From positions 124,001 through 188,000 of the forward strand of contig NZ_BJND01000007.1 in NCBI RefSeq assembly GCF_006539505.1: a stretch of DNA of 64,000 nucleotides. The letters run 5' to 3'. The translations under genes were made by a program, and so were the position numbers. Each line of letters opens with the position of its first letter. The first letter of the stretch is position 1. The stretch is from Streptomyces spinoverrucosus (GTDB taxonomy: Bacteria; Actinomycetota; Actinomycetes; Streptomycetales; Streptomycetaceae). The notes below the pieces were generated by a model. The model worked only from the letters and a program-made list of their open reading frames with translations. It had not been told where the DNA came from and searched no databases. Positions 7,390 through 15,554 of the stretch are shown here, piece after piece.

Positions 7390-9230
7390 CGTACGACCGC
7401 CTGTTCGACCAGCAGTTGTACGGCGGCGGCGATCGACTCGGCGTCGATGCCCGCGGCGTGCAGCTGCTGGTCGGGCGCCGCCGAACCCGGCATCGTACGC
7501 ACCGCGAGACGCACCAGGCGCGGCATGGGGCGCCCGTCGAGGAAGGGTTCGAGGACCGCGTCCCCGAGACCGCCCTCCTGGTGGTGGTCCTCGACGGTCA
7601 CCAGGCAGCCGGTCTCCTCGGCGGCCTGGCGCAGCGTCAGCCGGTCGACGGGCTTGACCGAGTACAGGTCGATCACCCGCACCTGGATGCCCTCGCGGTC
7701 CAGCGCGTCGGCGGCGGCCAGCGCCTCCGGCACGGTGACGCCTGCGGCGACGAGGGTCAGCCGGTCGGTCCCGGACGACCGCAGCACCTTGCAGCCGCCC
7801 ACCGGGAACTCCTCGTCGGGGCCGTAGATCACCTGGCTCTTGCCGCGCGAGGTGCGCAGATAGCGGATGCCGTCCAGGTCGGCCATGGCGGCGACGAGAT
7901 GCGCGGTCTGGTTGGCGTCGCACGGGTACAGCACGGTCGAGCCGTGCACCGCCCGGAACATCGCCAGGTCCTCCAGGCCCATCTGCGAGGGCCCGTCCTG
8001 GCCGATGGCGACGCCCGCGTGCGAGCCGACCAGATTGATCCCGGCCCCGCTGATCGAGGCCATGCGGATGAAATCGTACGCACGTGTGAGGAAGGCCGCG
8101 AACGTCGAGGCGTACGGCACCCAGCCGCGTGAGGCGATGCCCACCGCGCCCGCGACCATCTGCTGCTCGGCGATGTAGCACTCGAAGAACCGCTCGGGGT
8201 GCTCCTTGGCGAAGGCCTCCGACCGCGTGGAGTCGCTCACCTCGCCGTCGAGGGCGACGACATCGCCGCGTCCGGTGCCGAGTGCGGCGAGCGCCTTGCC
8301 GTAGGCGTCCCGGGTCGCGACCTCGTCGCCCCTGTCGAAGCGGGGCAGCTCGACGTGCTCCTCACGGACGGCGTGCAGCAGGCGTGCGGTCGGCGGCTCC
8401 TGCACATAAACACGCAGGTTCCGGGGGCCGCCGAGTTCGGCGATGGCCTCGTCGGCGTCGGGCAGCGGCTTGCCGTGCAGCCCCTCGCGGTCCTGGACGC
8501 CCTCGACGCCCTTGCCCTTGAGGGTGCGGGCGAGGACGGCGGTCGGCTGTCCCCTGGTCGACAGGGCCTCCCCGTACGCCCGGTCGATCGCGTCCACGTC
8601 GTGCCCGTCGACCTCGATGGTGTGCCAGCCGAACGCCTGGAAGCGGCGGGCGTAGGCGTCGAGGTCGTGGCCGTGCCGGGTGGGGCCGCGCTGGCCCAGC
8701 CGGTTGACGTCGACGATCGCGGTGAGGTTGTCGAGATGCTCGTACGAGGCGTGCTCGGCGGCCTCCCACACGGAGCCCTCGGCGAGCTCGCTGTCCCCGC
8801 ACAGCACGTACACGCGGTAGTCCGTCCGGTCGAGCCGCTTCCCGGCGAGCGCGATCCCGACGCCGACCGGCAGTCCCTGCCCCAGCGATCCGGTGGCCGT
8901 CTCGACCCACGGCAGCCGCGGTGTGGGGTGCCCTTCGAGCCGGCTGCCCAGCTTGCGGAAGGTGAGCAGCTCGGCGTCGTCGATGGCACCGGCCGCCTTG
9001 TAGGCGGAGTACAGCAGGGGGGAGGCGTGTCCCTTGGACAGCACGAAGCGGTCGTTGCCCGGGTGGTCCGGGCGGTCGAAGTCGTAGCGCAGGTGGTTGG
9101 CCAGGAGTACGGCCATCAGATCGGCGGCGGACATCGACGACGTCGGATGCCCGGAGCCTGCGGCGGCGGAGGCCCGCACGCTGTCCACGCGCAACTGCTG
9201 GGCCAGCTCGACGAGTTCGCGGCTGTTCAT
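7386..9230 (-). CDS. tkt: Transketolase (single-chain)
   Basis: 614 residues with the full thiamine-diphosphate fold. The N-terminal half has ASAAAGSGHPTSSMSAADLM, FVLSKGHASPLLYS and the cofactor-binding GDSELAEGSVWEAAEH. The middle domain carries FFECYIAEQQMVAGAVGIA with the activating Glu, and GSHAGVAIGQDGPSQMGLED with the substrate His. The C-terminal domain ends the chain. It moves two-carbon units between sugar phosphates in the pentose phosphate pathway. At about 620 residues it resembles the animal-type transketolase more than the 660-residue E. coli enzyme; Streptomyces usually also has other copies. The gene overlaps the NDH-2 stop by ATGA and the ligD start by GTGA. Confidence 0.88.
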   Translation of the reverse strand: MNSRELVELAQQLRVDSVRASAAAGSGHPTSSMSAADLMAVLLANHLRYDFDRPDHPGNDRFVLSKGHASPLLYSAYKAAGAIDDAELLTFRKLGSRLEGHPTPRLPWVETATGSLGQGLPVGVGIALAGKRLDRTDYRVYVLCGDSELAEGSVWEAAEHASYEHLDNLTAIVDVNRLGQRGPTRHGHDLDAYARRFQAFGWHTIEVDGHDVDAIDRAYGEALSTRGQPTAVLARTLKGKGVEGVQDREGLHGKPLPDADEAIAELGGPRNLRVYVQEPPTARLLHAVREEHVELPRFDRGDEVATRDAYGKALAALGTGRGDVVALDGEVSDSTRSEAFAKEHPERFFECYIAEQQMVAGAVGIASRGWVPYASTFAAFLTRAYDFIRMASISGAGINLVGSHAGVAIGQDGPSQMGLEDLAMFRAVHGSTVLYPCDANQTAHLVAAMADLDGIRYLRTSRGKSQVIYGPDEEFPVGGCKVLRSSGTDRLTLVAAGVTVPEALAAADALDREGIQVRVIDLYSVKPVDRLTLRQAAEETGCLVTVEDHHQEGGLGDAVLEPFLDGRPMPRLVRLAVRTMPGSAAPDQQLHAAGIDAESIAAAVQLLVEQAVVR

Positions 9231-10927
9231 CGGTCTCCTTCGTCGGGGATGTCGCTGCGCTTCACGGGGCCTGGGGAGGGGTGGTGCTCGCCGGACTGGG
9301 GGGCGGGTTGGTTCTTGGCGGGTTCACCGCCGGGCTGGTTCTTCGCGGGCTCACCGCCGGGCTGGTTCTTCGCGGGCTCACCGCCGGGCTGGTTCTTCGC
9401 GGGTTCGCCACCGGGTTGGTTCTTGGCCGGTTCCCCGCCCGGCTGATTCTTCGCGGGCTCGCCACCGGGTTGGTTCTTGGCCGGTTCACCACCCGGCTGA
9501 TTCTTCGCGGGCTCGGCACCCGCATCGGAGGCGGCGGCAGCCCCCGGGCCGCTCCTCGCCCCGGGTCCCGTATCCGCCGCCCCTGCACGCGCATCCGTCT
9601 CCGCCCCCGCCTGCGCCTCCGCCCCACCCGGCACCCGCGCCAGCTCCGGCGACGCCGTGTCCAGCGGTACCGACCAGGACCGTACGAGCCCCAACTGCAC
9701 GGCCTGCCGCGGCAGTACGGCGTCCAGCAGCCAGTCGGCCGCCACCCGCACCCGGTTCCCCGGCATGGCGGCGAGGTGGTAGCCGCGGGTGACCGCCCCG
9801 GCGGCGATCCCGGACAGCGGCACACCCAGCGGATTCGCCGCCGCCTTGGTGCCGCCCAGGTCCACCACGAACCCCATGTCCCGGTGCCGGTAGGCCCGCC
9901 GCTCCCCCGCGCCGAACGACGCGGCGATGTTGTGGGCGCACACCTTGCCGTGCCGCCAGGCGTGCTGCGCGGTCATCGGCGTGTACTGCCCGGGACGGTC
10001 GAGGTCGGGCACGGCGGCGGCGTCCCCGCAGGCGAACACCTCGGGGCGGCCCGGCACCTGGAGGTGCGGGTCGACGAGCAGCCGCCCGCGTTCCATGGGC
10101 ATCCCGAGGGAATCGACGAGGGGATCGGGCCGTACGCCCACGCACCACACCAGCGTGCGGGTGTCGACGTACTCCCCGTCGGTCAGCAGCACCCCGCCGT
10201 GCATGGCCTCCTTCACGGAGGTCCCCATCCGCACGTCGACGCCCCGCTGCCGCAGCACCCGGTCGGCGGTGCGGGACAGCCGTTCGTCCAGCTCGGGCAG
10301 GACCCGCTCGGCGATGTCCAGCAGCATCCAGCGCGGCCGCATGCCCTCGCGCAGAGGGTGCTTGCGCACCTGGGAGTCGGTGAACATCTGCCCGTGCGCG
10401 GCCACCTCGGTCCCGGTGTAACCGGCGCCGACCACCACAAAGGTGCAGCGCGCGGCGCAGCTCTTCGGGTCGTCGGCGGCGGCCGCCAGCTCCACTTGCC
10501 GGGTCACGTGGTCGCGCAGGTAGAGCGCCTCGGGCAGGCCGCGGAAGCCGTGGGCGTGCTCGGCGACGCCGGGGATGGGCAGCAGCTTGTTGACGCTGCC
10601 TGCGGCGAGCACCAGCCGGTCGTACTGCAGCGTGCCGCCCCCGCCCTCGGGGTCGGAGTAGTGCACGGTCCGCGTGTCGAGGTCGATGCCGTCGGCCTCG
10701 CCGAGGACGAGCCGCACCCGGGGCAGGGTGCCGGAGAGGGAGACGGTGACCCGGCGTGGCTCCAGGATCCCGGCGGCCACCTGGGGCAGCAGCGGCAGAT
10801 ACAGAAAGTAGTCGGTCGGGTTGAGCAGGGTGATGTGGGCCTTGTCCCGGGCCAGCCGCGACAGGACGCGGGCCGTCCGGTAGCCGGCGAAGCCGGCACC
10901 GACGATCACGATGCGGGGTCGACTCAC
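9227..10927 (-). CDS. ndh: Type II NADH dehydrogenase with C-terminal EPAKNQPGG repeat tail
   Basis: 566 residues. The first 435 or so are a standard NDH-2/FAD oxidoreductase: RIVIVGAGFAGYRTARVL (FAD-binding GxGxxG), FVVVGAGYTGTEVAAH near residue 170 (NADH-binding) and VFACGDAAAVPD near 300. NDH-2 passes electrons from NADH to quinone without pumping protons, at the inner face of the membrane. After a variable Ala/Gly linker come eight tandem EPAKNQPGG units (the last ends AP) and a short polar tail. Usual length is 430-470, so about 110 residues are extra. The GTG start has GGAGG 8 nt upstream. It is the first gene of the series leading to tkt, ligD and gvp. Confidence 0.88.
   Translation of the reverse strand: MSRPRIVIVGAGFAGYRTARVLSRLARDKAHITLLNPTDYFLYLPLLPQVAAGILEPRRVTVSLSGTLPRVRLVLGEADGIDLDTRTVHYSDPEGGGGTLQYDRLVLAAGSVNKLLPIPGVAEHAHGFRGLPEALYLRDHVTRQVELAAAADDPKSCAARCTFVVVGAGYTGTEVAAHGQMFTDSQVRKHPLREGMRPRWMLLDIAERVLPELDERLSRTADRVLRQRGVDVRMGTSVKEAMHGGVLLTDGEYVDTRTLVWCVGVRPDPLVDSLGMPMERGRLLVDPHLQVPGRPEVFACGDAAAVPDLDRPGQYTPMTAQHAWRHGKVCAHNIAASFGAGERRAYRHRDMGFVVDLGGTKAAANPLGVPLSGIAAGAVTRGYHLAAMPGNRVRVAADWLLDAVLPRQAVQLGLVRSWSVPLDTASPELARVPGGAEAQAGAETDARAGAADTGPGARSGPGAAAASDAGAEPAKNQPGGEPAKNQPGGEPAKNQPGGEPAKNQPGGEPAKNQPGGEPAKNQPGGEPAKNQPGGEPAKNQPAPQSGEHHPSPGPVKRSDIPDEGDR
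9299..9514 (-). repeat. Eight 27-bp tandem repeats encoding EPAKNQPGG in the ndh tail
   Basis: Eight consecutive 27-bp units encode EPAKNQPGG; the last reads EPAKNQPAP. Three adjacent units are identical at DNA level, and four others form two 54-bp blocks that differ at two positions. So the array has grown by both one-unit and two-unit steps. Confidence 0.95.
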
Positions 10928-11097
10928 GGTTTCGCCTCCGGCGGTCGTCTCGTACGAGGTTTACGAGGTTTTCCGCGTCCCCCTGGTCAGGGCGCCCAAA
11001 CCCGGACGGACCCCGTTCGGCCCGGCGTTTGGTGCCCGGGCGGCCGGATACCCGGCCGATGACCCACCCCCACCCCCCGGACGCGGAGGTGTCCCCC

Positions 11098-12054
11098 ATG
11101 CCCGAGTACGGCTATTTCCTGGCCTGTGAGGAGTTCGGGCCCGCGGATCTCGTCGAGCAGGCGAGGATGGCCGAACAGGCCGGATTCCAGACCCTGTGGA
11201 TCTCGGACCACTACCACCCCTGGAACGACGCCCAGGGACAGAGTCCCTTCGTGTGGTCGGTGATCGGCGCGATCTCCCAGGCGGTGTCCCTGCCGATCGA
11301 GACCGCGGTGACCTGCCCGACGGTCCGGATCCACCCGGCGGTGGTGGCGCAGGCCGCCGCGACCAGCGCGGTGATGACGAACGGCCGTTTCCGCCTCGGT
11401 GTGGGCACGGGTGAGGCACTCAACGAGCACATCGTCGGCCACACCTGGCCGCCCGCCTCCGTCCGGATGGACATGCTGGAGGAGGCCATCCAGGTGATGC
11501 GCAAGCTGTTCACGGGCGAGGAGATCAGCCACTACGGCACGCACTACAAGGTGGAGAACGCCCGCCTGTACACCGTGCCCGACGAGCCGGTCCCGATCGA
11601 CATCTCCGGCTTCGGCCCGCAGGCGACGGCACTCGCGGCCCGCGTCGGCGACGGCTACATCACGATGACGCCCGAGCAGTCGATGGTGGAGCAGTTCCGC
11701 AAGGGCGGCGGTGGCGCGAAGCCGGTGGGCGGCGGCACGAAGGTCTGCTACGGCGCCGACCGCGACGAGGCGGTCCGTACCGTCCGCCGGTTGTGGTCGA
11801 ACCAGCTGCTGCCCGGCGAGATGGGCCAGGTCCTGCCCTCGCCGCGGCACTTCGAGCAGCTGGAGCCGCTGATCACCGAGGAGATGATCCGCGAGAACAC
11901 CGTCTGCGGCGACGACGTCGACGAACACGTCTCCGCGCTCAGCGCCTTCGCCGAGGCGGGCTTCGACCGGATCTACGTCAACCAGATCGGCCCCGACCAG
12001 CGCGCCTTCTTCGACTTCTACCGCACGAAGGTGCTGCCCCAGCTCACGACGTAG
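11098..12054 (+). CDS. F420-dependent LLM-class oxidoreductase (G6PDH-like family)
   Basis: 318 residues with the luciferase-like TIM-barrel pattern. It has GYFLACEEFGPADLVEQARM at the N-terminus, LWISDHYHPWNDAQGQSPFV (the His-rich loop seen in F420 glucose-6-phosphate dehydrogenase relatives), and NGRFRLGVGTGEALNEHIVG. C-terminal MTPEQSMVEQFR follows. These enzymes use the deazaflavin F420 to oxidise or reduce sugars, alcohols or other organic compounds; the substrate is not shown. GGAGG lies 8 nt before the ATG at 11098; an in-frame upstream start at 11029 would add 23 residues rich in Pro without a ribosome site. The gene is divergent from ndh and overlaps the SDR gene tail-to-tail by 11 bp. 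Confidence 0.85.
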   Translation: MPEYGYFLACEEFGPADLVEQARMAEQAGFQTLWISDHYHPWNDAQGQSPFVWSVIGAISQAVSLPIETAVTCPTVRIHPAVVAQAAATSAVMTNGRFRLGVGTGEALNEHIVGHTWPPASVRMDMLEEAIQVMRKLFTGEEISHYGTHYKVENARLYTVPDEPVPIDISGFGPQATALAARVGDGYITMTPEQSMVEQFRKGGGGAKPVGGGTKVCYGADRDEAVRTVRRLWSNQLLPGEMGQVLPSPRHFEQLEPLITEEMIRENTVCGDDVDEHVSALSAFAEAGFDRIYVNQIGPDQRAFFDFYRTKVLPQLTT

Positions 12055-13072
12055 AGGTACGGGTCAGTCTGCGTGCGGCCAGGACGCCGACGCCGGCACC
12101 GACGGTGAGCGCCTTGGCCACACGTCCGCGATTCCGCGATGCCCACCCCTGCGAGCTGGCAGGATACGCCTCCCCGTCGAAACGCCCGTGCGCGCCGAAG
12201 TCCCGTCCGCGCGGCCCGTCCGCCGGGCTCCACAGGTTCCCGGTCCCACCGTGCTCCCCGGGATCCTGCTGGGCGTCGAACCCAGTGCGGGCGAGATACC
12301 GCTCCAGCAACCCGGGGGCGACGGCGTTGGCGATCAGGGTGCCGACCGTCGAACCCCCCACCCAGTACTCCCGTCGCCGCCCGTGCCCCGCCGCGTGCAC
12401 GATCGCCCGCGCCGCGACCTCGGGCTGATACACGGGCGGCATCGGCCGGGCCCGCCCCGGCATCCGGTTCAGCACCCAGTCGAACTGCGGAGTGTTGAGC
12501 GCGGGCAGCTGCACCATCGTCGTCCGCACCCCGCTGCCCTGGTGCAGCAGCTCGCAGCGCAGTGACTCGTTGAACCCCTGGATCGCGTGCTTGGCCCCGC
12601 AGTACGCCGACTGCAGGGGGAGCCCCCGGTACGCCAGCGCCGAGCCGACCTGCACGATCGTGCCCCGGTCCCGGGGCAGCATGTGCCGCAGCGCCGCCCG
12701 CGTACCGAACACATAGCCGAGATACGTCACTTCCGTCACCCGCCGGTACTCGTCCGGCGTGATCTCGGTGAACGGCGCGAACACTCCGGCGAAGGCATTG
12801 TTGACCCACACGTCGATCCGCCCGAAGGCGTCCACGACCTGCTCGGCGGCGTTGTCGACGGCCTTGGCGTCGGCCATGTCGACCGGCACGACGAGCGCCT
12901 CACCGCCGGCGCGCTGCACCGCGTCCGCAGCCGCGGCGAGCCCCTCGCGCCCGCGGGCCAGCAGAGCGACCCGGTCACCCCGCGCGGCGAAGGCCACCGC
13001 CGCGGCCCGGCCCACGCCGCCGCTGGCGCCGGTCACGACGACGGCCCTGCCCCGTCCGATCGATGTGCGCAC
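12044..13072 (-). CDS. SDR family oxidoreductase
   Basis: 342 residues. The Rossmann motif TGASGGVGRAAA lies at about 14-25, an NNA motif in VWVNNAFAGV, the catalytic Ser in QVGSALAYRG, and the Y-x-x-x-K in SAYCGAKHA. The C-terminal 100 residues extend past the normal SDR core and end in a basic stretch plus a short hydrophobic run (LTVGAGVGVLAARRL), perhaps a membrane contact. Substrate unknown. It starts with GTG 6 bp after the stop of the holin-like gene, so the two are probably cotranscribed. Confidence 0.85.
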   Translation of the reverse strand: MRTSIGRGRAVVVTGASGGVGRAAAVAFAARGDRVALLARGREGLAAAADAVQRAGGEALVVPVDMADAKAVDNAAEQVVDAFGRIDVWVNNAFAGVFAPFTEITPDEYRRVTEVTYLGYVFGTRAALRHMLPRDRGTIVQVGSALAYRGLPLQSAYCGAKHAIQGFNESLRCELLHQGSGVRTTMVQLPALNTPQFDWVLNRMPGRARPMPPVYQPEVAARAIVHAAGHGRRREYWVGGSTVGTLIANAVAPGLLERYLARTGFDAQQDPGEHGGTGNLWSPADGPRGRDFGAHGRFDGEAYPASSQGWASRNRGRVAKALTVGAGVGVLAARRLTRTSTS

Positions 13073-13078
13073 CCCGCA

Positions 13079-13633
13079 TCACGCCCGGTGGTGCGGGTTC
13101 TCGGGGTCGATACGGTCCGGCCGCGGCAGCGTGCCCGGCGGGGGTTCGCCCGGCCCCGGCATGCCCGCGCCCGGTGCCTCGGTCGGTTCGGTGGCCTGTC
13201 CGGGCGGCGTCGGCGGAACGGGCGGCACCGACGGGTACGGCGCGTTGCTGAGTCCGCCGGGCGGTCCGGCGGCCGGGGCGGCGCCGTGCGCGCGGTCCTG
13301 CTCCGCCGCGAGCTCGGCGCGCCCGTGCGGCGTCCCTGCGGCGTGCGGATGGGCGGCGCCGCGCAGCAGGTAGGCGACGACACCGAGGATCGCCGCGGTG
13401 ATCAGCGCGGCGGCCCAGCCCGGCAGGACGAGGGCGAGCGCCAGGCCGACCGCGAGGGCGACGGCCGCGCCCGCGTACAGGGCGACGGCTCCGGACGCGG
13501 CGTACAGCGTGGCCTTGCGGCGCTGCTTGCGCGTCTGCTGCCGCAGTTCGTCGCGGATCGTCTCCCGCGCGACCTGTGCCAGCTCGTCGACCAGATGCTT
13601 GTCCAGGTGCTCCAGATGATCCATGCGGTCCAT
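13079..13633 (-). CDS. Phage holin-like (actinobacterial holin-X) membrane protein
   Basis: About 184 residues. An N-terminal helix LDKHLVDELAQVARETIRDE is followed by two long hydrophobic segments (residues about 45-70 and 70-95). A Pro/Gly/Glu-rich tail (PSVPPVPPTPPGQATEP) comes last. This is the layout of the actinobacterial putative holin-X superfamily III proteins, which are common chromosomal proteins and rarely phage-linked. No lysis gene is near, so a lytic role is not suggested. Two in-frame ATG codons (13633, 13624) compete and neither has a strong ribosome site; the first is reported. It is followed closely by the SDR gene. Confidence 0.7.
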   Translation of the reverse strand: MDRMDHLEHLDKHLVDELAQVARETIRDELRQQTRKQRRKATLYAASGAVALYAGAAVALAVGLALALVLPGWAAALITAAILGVVAYLLRGAAHPHAAGTPHGRAELAAEQDRAHGAAPAAGPPGGLSNAPYPSVPPVPPTPPGQATEPTEAPGAGMPGPGEPPPGTLPRPDRIDPENPHHRA

Positions 13634-13689
13634 GCCCGCCGGGTACCCGTGCGCAACCCCGCATAACGCCACGTCCCGCCGCGTCTCCG

Positions 13690-14586
13690 TCAGGATGACG
13701 CGAAGGCGTCCACGACGATGTCCGCGAGCAGCGCGCCCGCCGTGCCCTCGGGGTCGAGGTCGGGGTCGTAGATGGTGACGTTCAGGCCGACGCAGTGCGG
13801 TGAGGCGAGCAACGGGTGCAGCAGGGCGACGAGTTCGGCGGGGAGCAGCCCGTCCGGGTCGGGGCTGTCGACGGCGGGCATCACACTCGGGTCGAGCACA
13901 TCGGCGTCCAGGTGTACCCAGAAGCCCCGCACTTCGGCGACCTGGAAGGCCTCGGCGGTGGCCCGTGCGAGCGCCTCCGCGCCCCACTCGCGCACGTCCC
14001 CGACGGTCACGACCGGGATCTTCAGCGCGGCCAGCTCCGTACGCTCCGGATCGGCGTCGCGAATCCCGAAGAGCCGCACGTCCTCGTCCCGCAGATACGG
14101 CTTCAGCCCCTCCAGGTTCGTCAGGTCCTCCTGTCCCCGCCCGGTGGCCAGCGCCAGCTCCTCGCCGCCCGCCGCGCCCACGTGGTCGGAGTTCCCGGGG
14201 TGCCGGAAGTCCGCGGAGGCGTCGACGGCCGCCAGCCCGTACCGGCCGATGCGGCGCAGCGCAAGGGACGCGCCGAGCTGGATGGAGCAGTCGCCGCCGA
14301 GCACGAGGGGAAAGTCCCCAGCGCGCACATGGTGCTCGATCCGGTCGGCCAGCCTGCGGGTGTACGAGGCGATGGCGGCGGCGTTGAACACCCCGTCGCC
14401 CTCCTTCCAGTCCCCCCGGTCGTAGCGCGGCGGCACGACCACCCCGCCCTCCAGCGCCCGCAGCCGCTGCACGATCCGCTGCTCGCGCAGCGCCCCGGCG
14501 AGCTTGTAGCAGCCGGGCACGGTGCCGGGAGCGGGCGGGCGCAGGCCCAGGTTGGAGGGGGCGTCGATCACCACGATATTCCGCAT
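13690..14586 (-). CDS. Arginase family protein with altered metal-ligand residues
   Basis: 298 residues of the ureohydrolase fold. Counting from the ATG at 14586, GGDCS lies at 97-101, DASAD at 122-126 and HLDADVLDP later. In arginase the six Mn ligands are two His and four Asp. The Asp positions are kept here, but the first His is Cys100 and the His of the D-x-H-x-D motif is Ser124. GGDCS is not rare in actinobacterial relatives, which however usually keep His in the second motif as I recall. The protein may bind metal differently or have lost hydrolysis. GGAAGG lies 9 nt before this ATG; an ATG at 14595 directly abuts that site, so is less likely. Confidence 0.8.
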   Translation of the reverse strand: MRNIVVIDAPSNLGLRPPAPGTVPGCYKLAGALREQRIVQRLRALEGGVVVPPRYDRGDWKEGDGVFNAAAIASYTRRLADRIEHHVRAGDFPLVLGGDCSIQLGASLALRRIGRYGLAAVDASADFRHPGNSDHVGAAGGEELALATGRGQEDLTNLEGLKPYLRDEDVRLFGIRDADPERTELAALKIPVVTVGDVREWGAEALARATAEAFQVAEVRGFWVHLDADVLDPSVMPAVDSPDPDGLLPAELVALLHPLLASPHCVGLNVTIYDPDLDPEGTAGALLADIVVDAFASS

Positions 14587-14652
14587 GCGCGGCATCCTTC
14601 CCGACGTAGAGTCGGGCCTTCAACGGCTTTGACACAAGGATGAGACGAACAG

Positions 14653-15000
14653 ATGAGCGAGCAGCACACGTACCGGGTCATCGTCCGGGGCACCTGGGAC
14701 GGGCTGACCGACGAGGCCCGGGCCCGGCTGCTGGCGGAGGCCACCGACCACGGGATGCCGAGCATGCGGTTCACCGAGGAGGGCACGCTGTCGTACGAGG
14801 CGGCGCCGCTGAAGCACTTCTCGATGCGGTACGTGGTCGTGTCCGACGCGGAGGACGGCGAGGAGATGGCGGCCGCGCTCGCGGAGGAACGGGCCGAGGC
14901 GACCCTGCGCGGGCTCGGCTACGGCTTCCGGGAGCTGCGCTCGACGGTCACCGACCTCGACACCATGAAGATCAACTACAAGCCCGCATCTCGACGGTGA
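14653..15000 (+). CDS. DUF6204-type small conserved protein
   Basis: 115 residues, no membrane segment or signal. The sequence HTYRVIVRGTWDGLTDEARA, then PSMRFTEEGTLSYEAAPLKH and SMRYVVVSDAEDGEE, matches a small actinobacterial family of unknown function that I associate with DUF6204. It looks like an alpha/beta fold of about 100 residues. An AAGGATGAGA stretch precedes the ATG. The last 29 bp overlap the end of the GNAT gene on the other strand. I cannot assign a function. Confidence 0.65.
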   Translation: MSEQHTYRVIVRGTWDGLTDEARARLLAEATDHGMPSMRFTEEGTLSYEAAPLKHFSMRYVVVSDAEDGEEMAAALAEERAEATLRGLGYGFRELRSTVTDLDTMKINYKPASRR

Positions 15001-15523
15001 GCGCCCAGCGCTCGTGGTCCCGCCAGGCGCCGTCGATGTAGAGCATGTTCGGCGAGAACCCCTCCAGGCGGAATCCGCAGGCGCGGGCCAGGGCGATGGA
15101 GGCGGCGTTGCCGGGCTGCACGTTGATCTCCAGCCGGTGCAGCCGCATCGGCCCGAAGGCGTGGTCGATCACCAGGTTCAGCCCTTCGCGCATCAGGCCC
15201 CGCCCGGCGGCGTGCGCGAAGGCGCCGTATCCGAGGGCACCACTCTGGAAGGCGCCGCCGACGATGTTGTTGATGTTGATGTATCCGGCGAGGGCGTCCG
15301 TGGCCGTCTCGCAGACCAGGAACCCCGCCTTCGTCGGGTCCTCGATCAGCCGGCCCGCATAGCGGGCGTACGCCGCGGCGGTGTCCGGCGGGAACAGCCA
15401 CGGGTGGTGCAGATCCTTGCTCTCCCTGACCCGCGCCGTGAACTCGGCGCCGTCCTCGTGGGTGAAGTGGCGTATGCCCACGCGGGGGCCCTCGGCGAGG
15501 TAGCGGGACGCGATGTGCGGCAT
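14972..15523 (-). CDS. GNAT family N-acetyltransferase (RimJ/RimL-like)
   Basis: 183 residues. VGIRHFTHEDGAEFTARVRE opens the GNAT fold, GYGAFAHAAGRGLMREGLNL contains the acetyl-CoA pyrophosphate loop, and RLEINVQPGNAASIALARAC is the motif typical of RimJ/RimL-type enzymes that acetylate protein N-termini or small amines. FEGFSPNMLYIDGAWRDHE-like ending (HERWALTVE) is also typical. The real acceptor is unknown. The stop lies inside the 3' end of the opposite gene. Confidence 0.85.
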   Translation of the reverse strand: MPHIASRYLAEGPRVGIRHFTHEDGAEFTARVRESKDLHHPWLFPPDTAAAYARYAGRLIEDPTKAGFLVCETATDALAGYININNIVGGAFQSGALGYGAFAHAAGRGLMREGLNLVIDHAFGPMRLHRLEINVQPGNAASIALARACGFRLEGFSPNMLYIDGAWRDHERWALTVEMRACS

Positions 15524-15554
15524 CCCGCCACCCTACGACCGGCCGCGACCGGCG

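Noticed and set aside
9299..9514. CRISPR array
   Set aside because: Eight regular repeats without spacers; they are in frame inside the ndh coding region and encode EPAKNQPGG units.
13079..13633. Prophage remnant suggested by the holin-like protein
   Set aside because: No other phage gene, att site or integrase is near, and holin-X proteins are ordinary chromosomal membrane proteins in actinobacteria.
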